From Sanguibacter sp. HDW7 (lineage in GTDB: Bacteria; Actinomycetota; Actinomycetes; Actinomycetales; Cellulomonadaceae): DNA of 64,000 nt. Below the pieces are notes generated by a model. That model worked only from the letters and a program-made list of their open reading frames with translations. It was not told the DNA's origin and did not search any database. A program made the position numbers and the translations under genes. Shown one piece after another: positions 22,955 through 32,268 of the stretch (positions within the stretch are counted from its first letter, which is position 1; every line of letters starts with the position of its first letter). The DNA lies in assembly GCF_011300875.1 (NCBI RefSeq), contig NZ_CP049862.1:682001-746000 (forward strand). The letters run 5' to 3'.

Positions 22955-23176
22955 ATGGCGAAGAAGGACGGCGTCATCGAGATCGAGGGCAGCGTTGTCG
23001 AAGCCCTGCCGAACGCGATGTTCCGCGTGGAGCTGGCCAACGGCCACAAGGTCCTCGCGCACATCTCGGGCAAGATGCGACAGCACTACATCCGGATCCT
23101 CCCCGAGGACCGTGTGGTGGTCGAGCTGAGCCCGTACGACCTGTCCCGCGGCCGGATCGTCTACCGCTACAAGTAA
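22955..23176 (+). CDS. infA: Translation initiation factor IF-1
   Basis: 73 residues, full length, from ATG 22955 behind GCGGAGGA. S1-type OB fold that occupies the A-site during initiation. Conserved [20 protein letters not shown] and [16 protein letters not shown], ending in RGRIVYRYK. Confidence 0.98.
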   Translation: MAKKDGVIEIEGSVVEALPNAMFRVELANGHKVLAHISGKMRQHYIRILPEDRVVVELSPYDLSRGRIVYRYK

Positions 23177-23254
23177 CCCGTCCCCGAGACACTGCCGTCG
23201 GACGGACGTGCGCACCGCGAGGTGCGGGCGGCCGGGCGAGGCGGAGGAACCACG

Positions 23255-23368
23255 ATGAAGGTCAAGCCCAGCGTCAAGAAGATCTGCGACAAGTGCAAGG
23301 TGATCCGTCGCCACGGCCGCGTCCAGGTCATCTGCGAGAACGTGCGGCACAAGCAGCGCCAGGGCTGA
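23255..23368 (+). CDS. rpmJ: 50S ribosomal protein L36, zinc type
   Basis: 37 residues, too short for many gene finders. Begins [15 protein letters not shown]; zinc ligands C11, C14, C27 and H32 are all present (C+ form). ATG 23255 with GCGGAGG 7 bases upstream. Between infA and rpsM, its usual place. Confidence 0.97.
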   Translation: MKVKPSVKKICDKCKVIRRHGRVQVICENVRHKQRQG

Positions 23369-23550
23369 TCCACCGGATCAGCACCAGCCTGCACGTGTAG
23401 GTACGAGCAGACCAGCCCCACGACGGGGCGCCAGCGCATCACCACCGACCGTCCACGGACGTGAGGAACCCTCGGCTCGGAGGCCGGGGCCCGCGACTCG
23501 CGGGGAGATGATGCACCAGACCTCCGAACGCACCACAGGAGCCAGAACAC

Positions 23551-23925
23551 ATGGCACGTCTTGTCGGCGTCGACCTCCCCCGCGAGAAGCGGGTCGAGAT
23601 CGCGCTCACCTACATCTACGGCGTGGGTCGCACCCGCGCCAAGCAGGCTGTCGCCGCGACCGGCATCAGCCCCGAGGTTCGCGTCAAGGACCTCGGCGAG
23701 GCAGAGCTCGTCGCTCTGCGTGACTTCCTCGAGGGCAACTTCAAGCTCGAGGGTGACCTCCGTCGTGAGGTGGCTGCCGACATCCGCCGCAAGGTCGAGA
23801 TCGGCTGCTACGAGGGCCTGCGTCACCGTCGTGGCCTTCCCGTGCGCGGTCAGCGCACGAAGACCAACGCGCGTACCCGCAAGGGCCCCAAGCGCACCGT
23901 GGCCGGCAAGAAGAAGGCCCGCTGA
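23551..23925 (+). CDS. rpsM: 30S ribosomal protein S13
   Basis: 124 residues. Head protein contacting P-site tRNA and the L5 bridge. Begins [23 protein letters not shown]; ends with the basic tail [25 protein letters not shown]-type sequence. The 182 bases after rpmJ carry no gene. Confidence 0.98.
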   Translation: MARLVGVDLPREKRVEIALTYIYGVGRTRAKQAVAATGISPEVRVKDLGEAELVALRDFLEGNFKLEGDLRREVAADIRRKVEIGCYEGLRHRRGLPVRGQRTKTNARTRKGPKRTVAGKKKAR

Positions 23926-24002
23926 CGCTCTAGCAGCAGTCCACGCAGCGCCCTCCCGGCTGCAGCGTGGTTCGATGACCTCAACCAGGAGAGATTTAGG
24001 AC

Positions 24003-24410
24003 ATGCCTCCCAAGACTCGTGCCGCGTCCGCCGCGCGCAAGCCTCGTCGCAAGGACAAGAAGAACATCGCCGTGGGCCAGGCCCACATCAAGTCGACGTT
24101 CAACAACACGATCGTCTCGATCACCGACCCCACGGGTGCTGTCATCTCGTGGGCGTCCTCGGGCCAGGTTGGCTTCAAGGGCTCCCGCAAGTCGACGCCC
24201 TTCGCCGCCCAGCTCGCCGCCGAGGCCGCTGCGCGTCGTGCGCAGGAGCACGGCATGAAGAAGGTCGACGTCTTCGTCAAGGGACCCGGCTCCGGCCGTG
24301 AGACCGCGATCCGCTCGCTCCAGGCCGCCGGCCTCGAGGTGGGCTCGATCCAGGACGTCACGCCCCAGGCTCACAACGGGTGCCGTCCCCCGAAGCGCCG
24401 CCGCGTCTGA
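24003..24410 (+). CDS. rpsK: 30S ribosomal protein S11
   Basis: 135 residues. Platform protein near the Shine-Dalgarno duplex. Contains [25 protein letters not shown]-type sequence and the conserved end [17 protein letters not shown]. The next gene is rpoA; rpsD, often placed between them, is missing. Confidence 0.98.
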   Translation: MPPKTRAASAARKPRRKDKKNIAVGQAHIKSTFNNTIVSITDPTGAVISWASSGQVGFKGSRKSTPFAAQLAAEAAARRAQEHGMKKVDVFVKGPGSGRETAIRSLQAAGLEVGSIQDVTPQAHNGCRPPKRRRV

Positions 24411-24423
24411 TCCGCGCAACGCA

Positions 24424-24455
24424 CCGCCGGGCCGGTCGCTCGACCGGCCCGGCGG
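24424..24455 (+). terminator. Hairpins between rpsK and rpoA
   Basis: Perfect 15-bp stem CCGCCGGGCCGGTCG with its complement (24424-24438 with 24441-24455), only two bases between the arms, 13 bases after rpsK. A second, 8-bp hairpin follows at 24462-24479 (GCCGCACC / GGTGCGGC). Together they suggest that rpoA has its own promoter downstream. Confidence 0.65.
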
Positions 24456-24579
24456 AGCAGCGCCGCACCACGGTGCGGCACACGACTCACCACGTCGTTT
24501 GTCTCGCGGGTCCACCCGTCAGGCAGCTCTTCATCTGTGAGACGTCATATGGCGGACGCTCACTGAAAGGACAGAACCA

Positions 24580-25584
24580 GTGCTGATCGCACAGCGCCCC
24601 ACGCTGACCGAAGAGGTCATCTCGGAGAACCGCTCCCGCTTCTCCATCGAGCCGCTCGAGCCCGGCTTCGGCTACACGCTCGGCAACTCGCTGCGCCGTA
24701 CGCTCCTGTCGTCGATCCCCGGCGCGTCCGTGACGTCGATCCGCATCGACGGTGTGCTCCACGAGTTCACCACGGTGCCGGGTGTCAAGGAGGACGTCAC
24801 CGAGATCATCCTCAACATCAAGGGTCTCGTCGTCTCCTCGGAGAACGACGAGCCCGTCGTCATGTACCTGCGCAAGCAGGGCTCCGGTGCGGTCACCGCC
24901 GCGGACATCGTTCCGCCGGCGGGCGTCGAGGTGCATAACCCCGACCTCCACATCGCGACCCTCAACGAGAAGGGCAAGCTCGAGATCGAGCTCACCGTCG
25001 AGCGTGGCCGCGGCTACGTCTCGGCCGCGCAGAACAAGTCGTTCGACGCCGAGATCGGTCGGATCCCCGTCGACTCGATCTACTCGCCCGTCCTCAAGGT
25101 GACCTACAAGGTCGAGGCGACGCGCGTCGAGCAGCGCACGGACTTCGACAAGCTCATCGTCGACGTCGAGACGAAGCCCGCGATCTCCCCGCGCGACGCC
25201 CTCGCGTCCGCGGGCAAGACGCTGGTCGAGCTCTTCGGCCTCGCCCGTGAGCTCAACGTCGAGGCCGAGGGCATCGAGATCGGCCCGTCCCCGACGGACG
25301 CCGCGCTCGCCCAGGACCTTGCGCTGCCCATCGAGGAGCTCCAGCTCACGATCCGCTCGTACAACTGCCTCAAGCGCGAGGGCGTCCACACCGTGGGCGA
25401 GCTCGTGTCGCGCAGCGAGGCGGACCTCCTCGACATCCGCAACTTCGGCTCCAAGTCGATCACCGAGGTCAAGGAGAAGCTGGCCGGTCTCGGCCTGGGT
25501 CTCAAGGACTCGATCATCGACTTCGACCACACCGGCGCCTACGGCGACGGTGACGCGGGCGACTACGACTCCGCGCAGTACTGA
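24580..25584 (+). CDS. rpoA: RNA polymerase alpha subunit
   Basis: 334 residues from GTG 24580 behind GAAAGGA. N-terminal assembly domain (conserved [23 protein letters not shown]), linker, and C-terminal domain binding UP elements and activators ([12 protein letters not shown] ... [32 protein letters not shown]-type sequence). Acidic Asp/Gly/Tyr-rich tail. Confidence 0.98.
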   Translation: MLIAQRPTLTEEVISENRSRFSIEPLEPGFGYTLGNSLRRTLLSSIPGASVTSIRIDGVLHEFTTVPGVKEDVTEIILNIKGLVVSSENDEPVVMYLRKQGSGAVTAADIVPPAGVEVHNPDLHIATLNEKGKLEIELTVERGRGYVSAAQNKSFDAEIGRIPVDSIYSPVLKVTYKVEATRVEQRTDFDKLIVDVETKPAISPRDALASAGKTLVELFGLARELNVEAEGIEIGPSPTDAALAQDLALPIEELQLTIRSYNCLKREGVHTVGELVSRSEADLLDIRNFGSKSITEVKEKLAGLGLGLKDSIIDFDHTGAYGDGDAGDYDSAQY

Positions 25585-25647
25585 CGTGGTCCGCCCGGTG
25601 CCTGACCCGCACCGAGGCGACCGAACCCATCTCTAGGAGCAACTTCA

Positions 25648-26169
25648 ATGCCTACCCCCAGCAAGGGCGCACGGCTCGGTGGCAGCCCGTCGCACGAGCG
25701 CAAGATCCTCGCGAACCTCGCGTCGCAGCTCATCACGCACGGCCAGATCACGACGACCGAGACGAAGGCCCGCCGCCTCCGTCCCGTCGTCGAGCGTCAC
25801 ATCACGTTCGCGAAGCGTGGCGACCTCGCCGCGCGTCGTCGTGTGCTGCGCACGCTGACCGACAAGACGGTCGTCCACATCCTCTTCACGGAGATCGCCC
25901 CGCAGATGGCGGAGCGTCAGGGCGGCTACACGCGCATCATCAAGGTCGCGCCGCGCAAGGGCGACAACGCGCCCATGGCCGTCATCGAGCTCGTCACCGA
26001 GCCCGTCTCGCCGAAGCAGGCTGTCGTCCGTGAGGCGACCAAGGCCGCCGAGAAGGCCGCCAAGGTCCCCACGCCGGCGTCCGCGAAGTCGGCGGACTCG
26101 CCCGAGTCGGCTGACTCGGCGCCGTCGGCCCCCTCGGCCGAGGAGACCACGGAGGAGACGAAGGCCTGA
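25648..26169 (+). CDS. rplQ: 50S ribosomal protein L17 with C-terminal tail
   Basis: 173 residues against about 120 in most bacteria. The L17 core is residues 1-120 ([23 protein letters not shown] ..., [25 protein letters not shown]). The last 50 residues are a low-complexity tail of Ala, Ser, Pro, Glu and Lys, seen in many actinobacterial L17 proteins. Last gene of the alpha operon. Confidence 0.97.
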   Translation: MPTPSKGARLGGSPSHERKILANLASQLITHGQITTTETKARRLRPVVERHITFAKRGDLAARRRVLRTLTDKTVVHILFTEIAPQMAERQGGYTRIIKVAPRKGDNAPMAVIELVTEPVSPKQAVVREATKAAEKAAKVPTPASAKSADSPESADSAPSAPSAEETTEETKA

Positions 26170-26184
26170 GCCTGAGTCCTCTCG

Positions 26185-26221
26185 ACGAGAGCCCGTGCAC
26201 CTGTGGTGCACGGGCTCTCGT
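26185..26221 (+). terminator. Terminator of the alpha operon
   Basis: Perfect 16-bp stem (arms 26185-26200 and 26206-26221) with a 5-nt loop, 15 bases after rplQ. Lies between convergent rplQ and the ROK gene, so it may work both ways. Confidence 0.85.
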
Positions 26222-26300
26222 GCTGTCCGGCCTGCGTCTGCGGGTCGATCGTGCGGTCGTGTCCTCTCGCTGGTCGTTCCTGGTGGATGTGCGGTCGAGG

Positions 26301-27074
26301 TCAGGCCGCTCCGTCCCACAGCTGCCACGCCCGCACCCCGCCGACGAGCGCGGCCGAGTTCGGGACGACGACGACGTCCGGGCCGAGCCGGTCGAGCACA
26401 GCGGGTGAGACGCGGCGAGCGTTGCCGCCACCGAGGTGGAGCCGGTCCCAGCGGAACACCGGGACGAGGCCCTCGACCGCGCGCAGGACGCGCCGCGACC
26501 ACAGCCCGTCGCCCAGGCGCCTGCGCTCGGGCTCGCCGAGGTATTGGTCATAGGTCGTGCCCCGCCGCACGGGCGCGTGGGAGAGCTCGAGGTGCGGCGC
26601 GAGGACGCCGCCGTCGAAGTGGGCGGAGCCGAGCCCCGTCCCGAGGGTGAGGACGAGCTCGAGCCCGACGCCCGCGACGACGCCCGCACCGTGCAGCTCG
26701 GCGTCGTTGACGACGATCGTCGGCAGCCCGGTTGCGGTGACGAGGGCAGCGCGCAGGTCGTGACCGTCCCATGCGCGGACGAGACCGGGGTCGACGCGTG
26801 AGCGCGGACCGGCGACCGTGACGTAGTGCGGGGTCGCGACGACGACCCCGTGCCGGATCATCCCGGGCAGCCCGACCGAGAGCCGGCCCGCGCGCGGCAG
26901 GGTCTGTGCGATGTCGACGATCGTGCGCACCAGCAGCTCGGGGGGCAGCGGATAGGGCGTCGGGACGCGGGTCGCCGGGGCGTGCAGCGTTCCTGCCTCG
27001 TCGAGGACCGCGGCCTTGAGGCCGCCGCCCCCGCAGTCGACGGCGAGCGTGAGAGGGCTGTGGCGCTGCTCCAT
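26301..27074 (-). CDS. ROK-family sugar kinase, polyphosphate-glucokinase-like
   Basis: 257 residues from ATG at 27074. Probable glucose kinase. Phosphate-1 motif AVDCGGGGLK near the N-terminus, adenosine/phosphate motif TLGTGLGSAHF, VVNDAELHG with the candidate catalytic Asp, and LELSHAPV in place of the ELGH of polyphosphate glucokinases. It lacks the zinc-cysteine motif of classical ROK repressors and has no DNA-binding domain. Phosphate-1 and ELGH positions deviate from well-studied enzymes, so whether it uses polyphosphate, ATP or both is unknown. Convergent with rplQ. Confidence 0.75.
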   Translation of the reverse strand: MEQRHSPLTLAVDCGGGGLKAAVLDEAGTLHAPATRVPTPYPLPPELLVRTIVDIAQTLPRAGRLSVGLPGMIRHGVVVATPHYVTVAGPRSRVDPGLVRAWDGHDLRAALVTATGLPTIVVNDAELHGAGVVAGVGLELVLTLGTGLGSAHFDGGVLAPHLELSHAPVRRGTTYDQYLGEPERRRLGDGLWSRRVLRAVEGLVPVFRWDRLHLGGGNARRVSPAVLDRLGPDVVVVPNSAALVGGVRAWQLWDGAA

Positions 27075-27187
27075 CGGTCCACGGTAGCGGCCGGGCTGGT
27101 CGCTCACCGTACGCACGTCGCCCACGGCGCGCAGGGTGCGCACGGAACCCAGGGTGCTCGCGGCTGGTAGGCCCGGCGGTACCGTCG

Positions 27188-27257
27188 CAGGCGACAGGCG
27201 ACAGGCGACAGGCGGCAGGCGGCGGGCGGCAGGCGGCAGGCGACAGGCAACAGGGCA
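27188..27257. repeat. Tandem heptamer repeat, ten copies
   Basis: Ten consecutive 7-base units of consensus CAGGCGR (CAGGCGA x3, CAGGCGG x2, CGGGCGG, CAGGCGG, CAGGCGA, CAGGCAA, CAGGGCA). It lies in the divergent spacer between the ROK kinase and truA. The central copies are the most regular and the last two decay. Confidence 0.85.
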
Positions 27258-27345
27258 CGGGCGGGGGAGGGGCTAGGGCTAGGCCTCAGGCTGGGGCCGG
27301 GGCGGGATGCGGCGTGGTCAGTGGCGTCGTGCGCGGTGCGGGATG

Positions 27346-28248
27346 ATGGTCGGCGTGATCCGCGTCCGACTCGACCTCGCCTACCGGGGCACCGACTTCG
27401 CCGGCTGGGCCCGCCAGCCCGCGCTGCGCACCGTGCAGGGCGCCCTCGAGGAGGGTCTCGCGCGGGTCCTGCGTCTCGACGACGTGCGGCTCACGGTGGC
27501 GGGACGCACGGACGCGGGCGTGCACGCCCGCGGGCAGGTCGCGCACCTCGACGTCCCGCTCGACGCGTGGGACGCCCTGCCGGGGCGCTCTGGTCGGACG
27601 CCCGGGGACGCGCTCGTCGCCCGTCTCGCAGGCGTCCTGCCGACGGACGTCGTCGTCCACGCGGCCACGCCGGCGCCCGACGGCTTCGACGCGCGCTTCG
27701 GCGCGCTGCGTCGCCGGTACACCTACCGGGTCGCGGACACGCCCGCGAGGTTCGACCCCCTCGCGCGCGACCACGTGCTGTGGAACCGCAAGCCGCTCGA
27801 TGTCGACGCCATGCGTCGTGCGACCGCGCCGCTCACGGGGCTGCGTGACTTCGCGTCGTACTGCAAGCCGCGCCCCGGCGCGACGACGATCCGGGAGCTC
27901 CAGGAGCTCACGTGGCGCCGGGAGACGGCGGGGCCGGAGGCGGGGCTCGTCCTTGCGTCGGTCCAGGCCGACGCGTTCTGCCACAACATGGTTCGCGCGC
28001 TCGTCGGGGCGTCGATCGCCGTGGGAGAGGGGCGCCGCCCCGAGTCGTGGCCGCTCGAGGTGCTCGAGGCGCGCACACGCGTCGGCGGGCCGACCGTCGT
28101 GCCTCCTCACGGGCTCGTGCTCGAGGAGGTCGTCTACCCGCCCGACGCCGAGCTCGCGGCGCGCGCCGAGCGGGTGCGCGCACGGCGGCTCGACGAGGAG
28201 GTTCTCGACGCGTCGGGGAACGTCGTGCCCGAGGCACCGAACGCCTGA
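27346..28248 (+). CDS. truA: tRNA pseudouridine(38-40) synthase
   Basis: About 300 residues. Converts uridines 38-40 of the anticodon stem to pseudouridine. Catalytic Asp in AGRTDAGVHA, conserved DLAYRGTDFAGWARQPALRTVQG at the N-terminus and FCHNMVRALVG near the C-terminus. Start is uncertain between ATG 27343, ATG 27346 and GTG 27355, all in frame. Follows the ribosomal cluster, a common position for truA. Confidence 0.95.
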   Translation: MVGVIRVRLDLAYRGTDFAGWARQPALRTVQGALEEGLARVLRLDDVRLTVAGRTDAGVHARGQVAHLDVPLDAWDALPGRSGRTPGDALVARLAGVLPTDVVVHAATPAPDGFDARFGALRRRYTYRVADTPARFDPLARDHVLWNRKPLDVDAMRRATAPLTGLRDFASYCKPRPGATTIRELQELTWRRETAGPEAGLVLASVQADAFCHNMVRALVGASIAVGEGRRPESWPLEVLEARTRVGGPTVVPPHGLVLEEVVYPPDAELAARAERVRARRLDEEVLDASGNVVPEAPNA

Positions 28249-28330
28249 CGCGTCGCTCGCCCACCGTCCGCAGGACTCGCGCGGACCCGGAGCCACGGCG
28301 CGACGTGACGCCTGACCCGCGGTCGGCCCC

Positions 28331-28798
28331 TCAGGCTCCTTCGTCGCGCACGTCGAGGTCCGCGTCGTCGTCCGCGTCGTCGACAGGTTCGCCGGCCGTG
28401 CGGGCGTCCTCGGACTCGAGGCTCTCCTGCGTGACGACGTGCACCGCGAGCTCCTCCTCGGTGGGCGCCCCGCCGTCGACGCCGACGGACGTCGCGTACA
28501 CGTCGTTCTCGCGCTCGGGCATGCCGCCGTCGTCCGCGACGAGGCGACCGGCGAGGCTGTCGTCGCGCGCGCCGTCGCGCGAGTCCTCGGGGAGCTCCTG
28601 CGCGAGCCGCCCGCGGAGCGGCTCGTCCTGTCCCGACTCCCACGCGGTCTGGCCCCAGCGTTCCGTCGCATCCTCGAAGGGCGGGTCGTAGCCCGCATCA
28701 AGGACGTCGGCGCCCTGGTCGTCGAGCAGCATGTCCTCGAGCGAGGCCTGGTCGGTGCCCTGCTCCGCGCCGTCTTCGGCGCCCGTCGAGTCCGTCAT
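28331..28798 (-). CDS. DUF5709-type acidic protein of unknown function
   Basis: 155 residues from ATG 28798. Strongly acidic and low in hydrophobic residues, with no membrane segment. The middle part (SLEDMLLDDQGADVLDAGYDPP, then a Trp-rich spot and LRGRLAQELPE) fits the actinobacterial DUF5709 family. Its function is not known. Divergent from the ABC-F gene with 104 bases between, and convergent with truA. Confidence 0.7.
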   Translation of the reverse strand: MTDSTGAEDGAEQGTDQASLEDMLLDDQGADVLDAGYDPPFEDATERWGQTAWESGQDEPLRGRLAQELPEDSRDGARDDSLAGRLVADDGGMPERENDVYATSVGVDGGAPTEEELAVHVVTQESLESEDARTAGEPVDDADDDADLDVRDEGA

Positions 28799-28902
28799 GG
28801 TGCGCTCCTTCGCGTCCCTCCCCACGGTGCCACGTCGCGCGCGACGTGGCCAGTCCTCATTTTCCGTCGCCCGAGCCCCTCGGGCACTGGGAGGATGGAC
28901 CC

Positions 28903-30585
28903 ATGGGTCATGTCGACGTCTCCGGGATCTCCTACACGCTTCCCGACGGCCGCGAGCTTCTCGCGGACGTCTCGTTCCGCGTGGGCGACGGCGCCAAGGT
29001 CGCGCTCGTCGGGCCGAACGGCGCCGGCAAGACGACGCTGCTGCGCCTCGTCACCGGGGAGCTCGCACCGCACGCGGGCAAGGTGTCGCGCTCGGGCGGG
29101 CTCGGCGTCATGGACCAGATGATCGGGCGCGTCGACGACGCGCGCACCGTGCGCGACGTCCTCGCGGACCTCGCGCACGACGCGATCCGCACGGCCTCCC
29201 GCGAGCTCGACGCTGCCGAGACGCTCATGATGGAGCGCGACGACGAGCCGACGCAGATGCGCTACGCGCAGGCGATCGCCGACTGGGCGGACGTCGGCGG
29301 CTACGAGGCTGAGGCGACGTGGGACGAGGTGACGGACGAGGTCCTCTCGATCCCGTTCGACCGGGCGCAGCACCGTGAGCTGCGGACGCTCTCGGGCGGC
29401 GAGCAGAAGCGGCTCGTCCTCGCTGCGCTCCTGCGCGGGCCGGACGAGGTCCTGCTGCTCGACGAGCCCGACAACTACCTCGACGTCCCGACCAAGCTCT
29501 GGCTCGAGGACCAGATCGTCACGTCGCCCAAGACCATCCTCTACGTGACGCACGACCGCGAGCTCCTCGCACGGACGGCCACGTCCGTCGCGACGATCGA
29601 GCAGACGTCGCTCGGCGGCGACGTCTGGGTGCACGGCGGCGGCTTCGACACCTACCTCGAGGCGCGCAAGGACCGGATGGCGCGGCTCGAGGAGCTGCGG
29701 CGGCGCTGGGACGAGGAGCACGCGAAGCTCCGCACCCTCGTCATGACGCTCAAGACGCGCTCCGCCTTCAACGACGGGCTCGCGAGCCGCTACCAGGCAG
29801 CACAGACGCGCCTGCGCAAGTTCGAGGAGGCCGGCCCGCCCCAGCTCGTCGCGCGTGAGCAGGACGTCCGCGTGCGGCTCGTCGGCGGGCGCACCGCCAA
29901 GCGTGCCGTCGTGTGCGAGGAGCTCGGGCTCGCGGGCCTCATGAAGCCGTTCTCGACCGAGGTCTGGTACGGCGAGCGTGTCGCGGTGCTCGGGTCGAAC
30001 GGCTCGGGCAAGTCGCACTTCATGCGCCTCCTCGCAGGCGGCGGCACCGAGCCCGGACCGGACCAGGCTCCCGTCGAGCCGGGACGCGTCGCCCGTGTCG
30101 AGCACACGGGACGAGCGATGCTCGGCTCGCGCGTGCGACCCGGCTGGTTCGCGCAGAACGACCCGCACCCCGAGCTCGTCGGCACGACGCTCCTCGACAT
30201 CCTCCACCGCGGCGAGGGCCACCGCGCAGGCATGGGACGCGAGCAGGCGTCGAAGGCGCTCGACCGCTACGAGCTCGTCGAGCAGGCCGAGCAGCGCTAC
30301 GAGACGCTCTCGGGCGGGCAGCAGGCCCGTCTGCAGATCCTTCTGCTCGAGCTCGGCGGGGCGACGCTCCTGCTGCTCGACGAGCCGACGGACAACCTCG
30401 ACCTCCACTCGGCCGAGGCCCTCGAGCGGGGGCTCGCGGCGTTCGACGGCACCGTGCTCGCGGTGACGCACGACCGCTGGTTCGCGCGCGGTTTCGACCG
30501 CTTCCTCGTCTTCGGGGCCGACGGCGTCGTCATCGAGTCCGACGAGCCTGTGTGGGACGCCGGACGCGTCGAGCGCGCCCGCTGA
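28903..30585 (+). CDS. ABC-F family ATPase
   Basis: 560 residues. Two ABC ATPase cassettes on one chain without membrane segments. Walker A GPNGAGKT at 37-44 and GSNGSGKS near 364-371; signatures LSGGEQKRL near 163 and LSGGQQARL near 469; Walker B LLLDEPDNY and LLLDEPTDNL. ABC-F proteins act on the ribosome as translation factors or protect it from antibiotics; the sequence does not tell which. ATG 28903 preceded by GGGAGGA, which also reads as a -10-like GAGGAT 6 bases from the ATG. Confidence 0.9.
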   Translation: MGHVDVSGISYTLPDGRELLADVSFRVGDGAKVALVGPNGAGKTTLLRLVTGELAPHAGKVSRSGGLGVMDQMIGRVDDARTVRDVLADLAHDAIRTASRELDAAETLMMERDDEPTQMRYAQAIADWADVGGYEAEATWDEVTDEVLSIPFDRAQHRELRTLSGGEQKRLVLAALLRGPDEVLLLDEPDNYLDVPTKLWLEDQIVTSPKTILYVTHDRELLARTATSVATIEQTSLGGDVWVHGGGFDTYLEARKDRMARLEELRRRWDEEHAKLRTLVMTLKTRSAFNDGLASRYQAAQTRLRKFEEAGPPQLVAREQDVRVRLVGGRTAKRAVVCEELGLAGLMKPFSTEVWYGERVAVLGSNGSGKSHFMRLLAGGGTEPGPDQAPVEPGRVARVEHTGRAMLGSRVRPGWFAQNDPHPELVGTTLLDILHRGEGHRAGMGREQASKALDRYELVEQAEQRYETLSGGQQARLQILLLELGGATLLLLDEPTDNLDLHSAEALERGLAAFDGTVLAVTHDRWFARGFDRFLVFGADGVVIESDEPVWDAGRVERAR

Positions 30586-30602
30586 GGCCCGCACGCACGG
30601 CC

Positions 30603-30608
30603 TAGGCT
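30603..30608 (+). promoter_or_regulatory. Leaderless-type -10 hexamer for trhO
   Basis: TAGGCT ends 6 bases before the GTG start at 30615. No separate ribosome site with normal spacing. No -35 recognised. Confidence 0.45.
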
Positions 30609-30614
30609 GGGGGA

Positions 30615-31538
30615 GTGGCCACCTACCGCACCGTCCTCTTCTACGCGTTCGCACCCGTCGCCGACCCTGCCGCCGTCCGCCTCTGGCAGCGCGAGCTTGC
30701 CGGTCGGTGGAACCTCACGGGCCGCGTCGTCGTCGCGCCGCACGGCATCAACGCGACGCTCGGCGGGCGTGTCGAGGACCTCAAGCAGTACGTCAAGGGC
30801 ACACGGCAGTACCCCGGGTTCGAGCGTCTGGACGCGAAGTGGGCGGCCGGCACGGGGGAGGACTTCCCGCGGCTCAGCGTCAGGGTGCGCCCCGAGCTCG
30901 TCGCGTTCGGGGCACCTGAGGCTGTGCGTCTGAGCCCGGACGGGATCGAGGGTGGTGGCGCCCGTCTCGACGCCGACGGTCTCGACGCGCTCGTCGCGGA
31001 GCGGGGCGAGGACGTCGTCATGCTCGACGGCCGCAACACGTACGAGGCGAGCATCGGGCGCTTCCGCGGGGCCTTCGTGCCCGACGTCACGACGAGCCGC
31101 GACTTCCTCGGCGAGATCGACGCGGGGCGCTGGGACCACCTCAAGGACCGGCCGGTCGTCACGTACTGCACGGGCGGCGTCCGCTGCGAGGTGCTGTCGG
31201 TGCTCCTCAAGGACCGTGGGTTCAGCGACGTCTACCAGATGGACGGCGGCATCGTGCGGTACGTCGAGGCGCGCGGGACGGAGGGGCTCTGGGACGGTTC
31301 GCTCTACGTGTTCGACGGGCGCGGGCACGTCGAGGCTGCGGGTGCGCGCTCGCTCGGGGAGTGCGAGCGGTGCGGGGCGTCGACCGCCCGCTTCGAGAAC
31401 TGCGCGGACGCAGGCTGCCGCACGCAGCGGCTCGTGTGCGAGGCGTGCGCGCCCGCGACGGCGCACGATCGGTGCCCGGCGTGCGTGTCCGAGCGGCCTG
31501 CGGCGTGGTCGCCGCGGCCCGCGACCGTGGTTCTGTGA
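30615..31538 (+). CDS. trhO: tRNA uridine(34) hydroxylase, rhodanese type
   Basis: 307 residues. TrhO/YceA family: oxygen-dependent 5-hydroxylation of uridine 34 of tRNA. N-terminal acylphosphatase-like domain (TYRTVLFYAFAPVAD ... GINATLGG), rhodanese domain with the catalytic Cys of YCTGGVRCE near residue 185, and a C-terminal cysteine-rich part (CERCG, CRTQRLVCEAC, CPAC) that may bind zinc. GTG start with a TAGGCT hexamer just upstream, so it may be translated leaderless. Confidence 0.88.
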   Translation: MATYRTVLFYAFAPVADPAAVRLWQRELAGRWNLTGRVVVAPHGINATLGGRVEDLKQYVKGTRQYPGFERLDAKWAAGTGEDFPRLSVRVRPELVAFGAPEAVRLSPDGIEGGGARLDADGLDALVAERGEDVVMLDGRNTYEASIGRFRGAFVPDVTTSRDFLGEIDAGRWDHLKDRPVVTYCTGGVRCEVLSVLLKDRGFSDVYQMDGGIVRYVEARGTEGLWDGSLYVFDGRGHVEAAGARSLGECERCGASTARFENCADAGCRTQRLVCEACAPATAHDRCPACVSERPAAWSPRPATVVL

Positions 31539-31613
31539 CCCGTCCCGACCTGCTCGGACGGGCCGGAGAATGCTCCGCGCCCACGGTGTGACGCACGTGG
31601 CTCCCGTGGCGCT

Positions 31614-31643
31614 TTGACCCCGTGGTGCCGTGGCGGCTATCCT
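31614..31643 (+). promoter_or_regulatory. Promoter of rplM-rpsI
   Basis: TTGACC at 31614-31619 and TATCCT at 31638-31643, 18 bases apart. The leader to rplM is about 127 nt. Best-looking promoter in the window besides that of groES. Confidence 0.75.
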
Positions 31644-31776
31644 TGCAAGTCGTTGTGCTTCCAGCCGTGACCGGTGCCCCCCACTCGCCAGGTCGTGAGA
31701 GAAGCCTTCAACCGACCTCGCCGGAGCGTCCAGACGCGCCGGAGAAGACACAGCAACCGAAACGAAGGCTACGACC

Positions 31777-32220
31777 GTGCGTACGTACACCCCGAAGCCC
31801 GGCGACGTCCAGCGCGACTGGTACGTCATCGACGCGACCGACGTCGTCCTGGGCCGTCTCGCCAGCCAGGTGGCAACCCTGCTGCGTGGCAAGCACAAGC
31901 CCACCTTCGCCCCGCACGTCGATGGCGGCGACTTCGTCGTCATCATCAACGCTGACAAGGTTGCCCTCACGGGCAACAAGCGGGAGCAGAAGAAGGCCTA
32001 CCGCCACTCCGGGTTCCCGGGTGGCCTTACGGCCACCTCCTACTCCGAGCTGCTCGCGAAGAACCCCGAGCGCGCGGTGGAGAAGGCCGTCCGCGGCATG
32101 CTCCCCAAGACGACGCTCGGCCGTCAGCAGCTGGGCAAGCTCAAGGTCTACGCGGGTGGAGAGCACCCGCACACCGCGCAGCAGCCCAAGCCGTACGAGA
32201 TCACCCAGGTCGCTCAGTAG
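31777..32220 (+). CDS. rplM: 50S ribosomal protein L13
   Basis: 147 residues from GTG 31777. Early large-subunit assembly protein. Conserved [20 protein letters not shown] and [23 protein letters not shown]-type sequence. Standard pair with rpsI. Confidence 0.98.
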   Translation: MRTYTPKPGDVQRDWYVIDATDVVLGRLASQVATLLRGKHKPTFAPHVDGGDFVVIINADKVALTGNKREQKKAYRHSGFPGGLTATSYSELLAKNPERAVEKAVRGMLPKTTLGRQQLGKLKVYAGGEHPHTAQQPKPYEITQVAQ

Positions 32221-32268
32221 GCTCCCGCCTGCTGATCGGACGCATCCAAGGACGCGAGGACACCTACA

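Noticed and set aside
18440-23350. A 1636-codon open frame on the minus strand
   Set aside because: It runs opposite adk, map, the LuxR-type gene and infA, all with clear family motifs. The translation is Arg/Asp/Val/Leu-rich without domains; such frames arise from the GC-skewed third positions.
27188-27257. CRISPR array
   Set aside because: Units are 7 bases with no spacers and no cas genes nearby.
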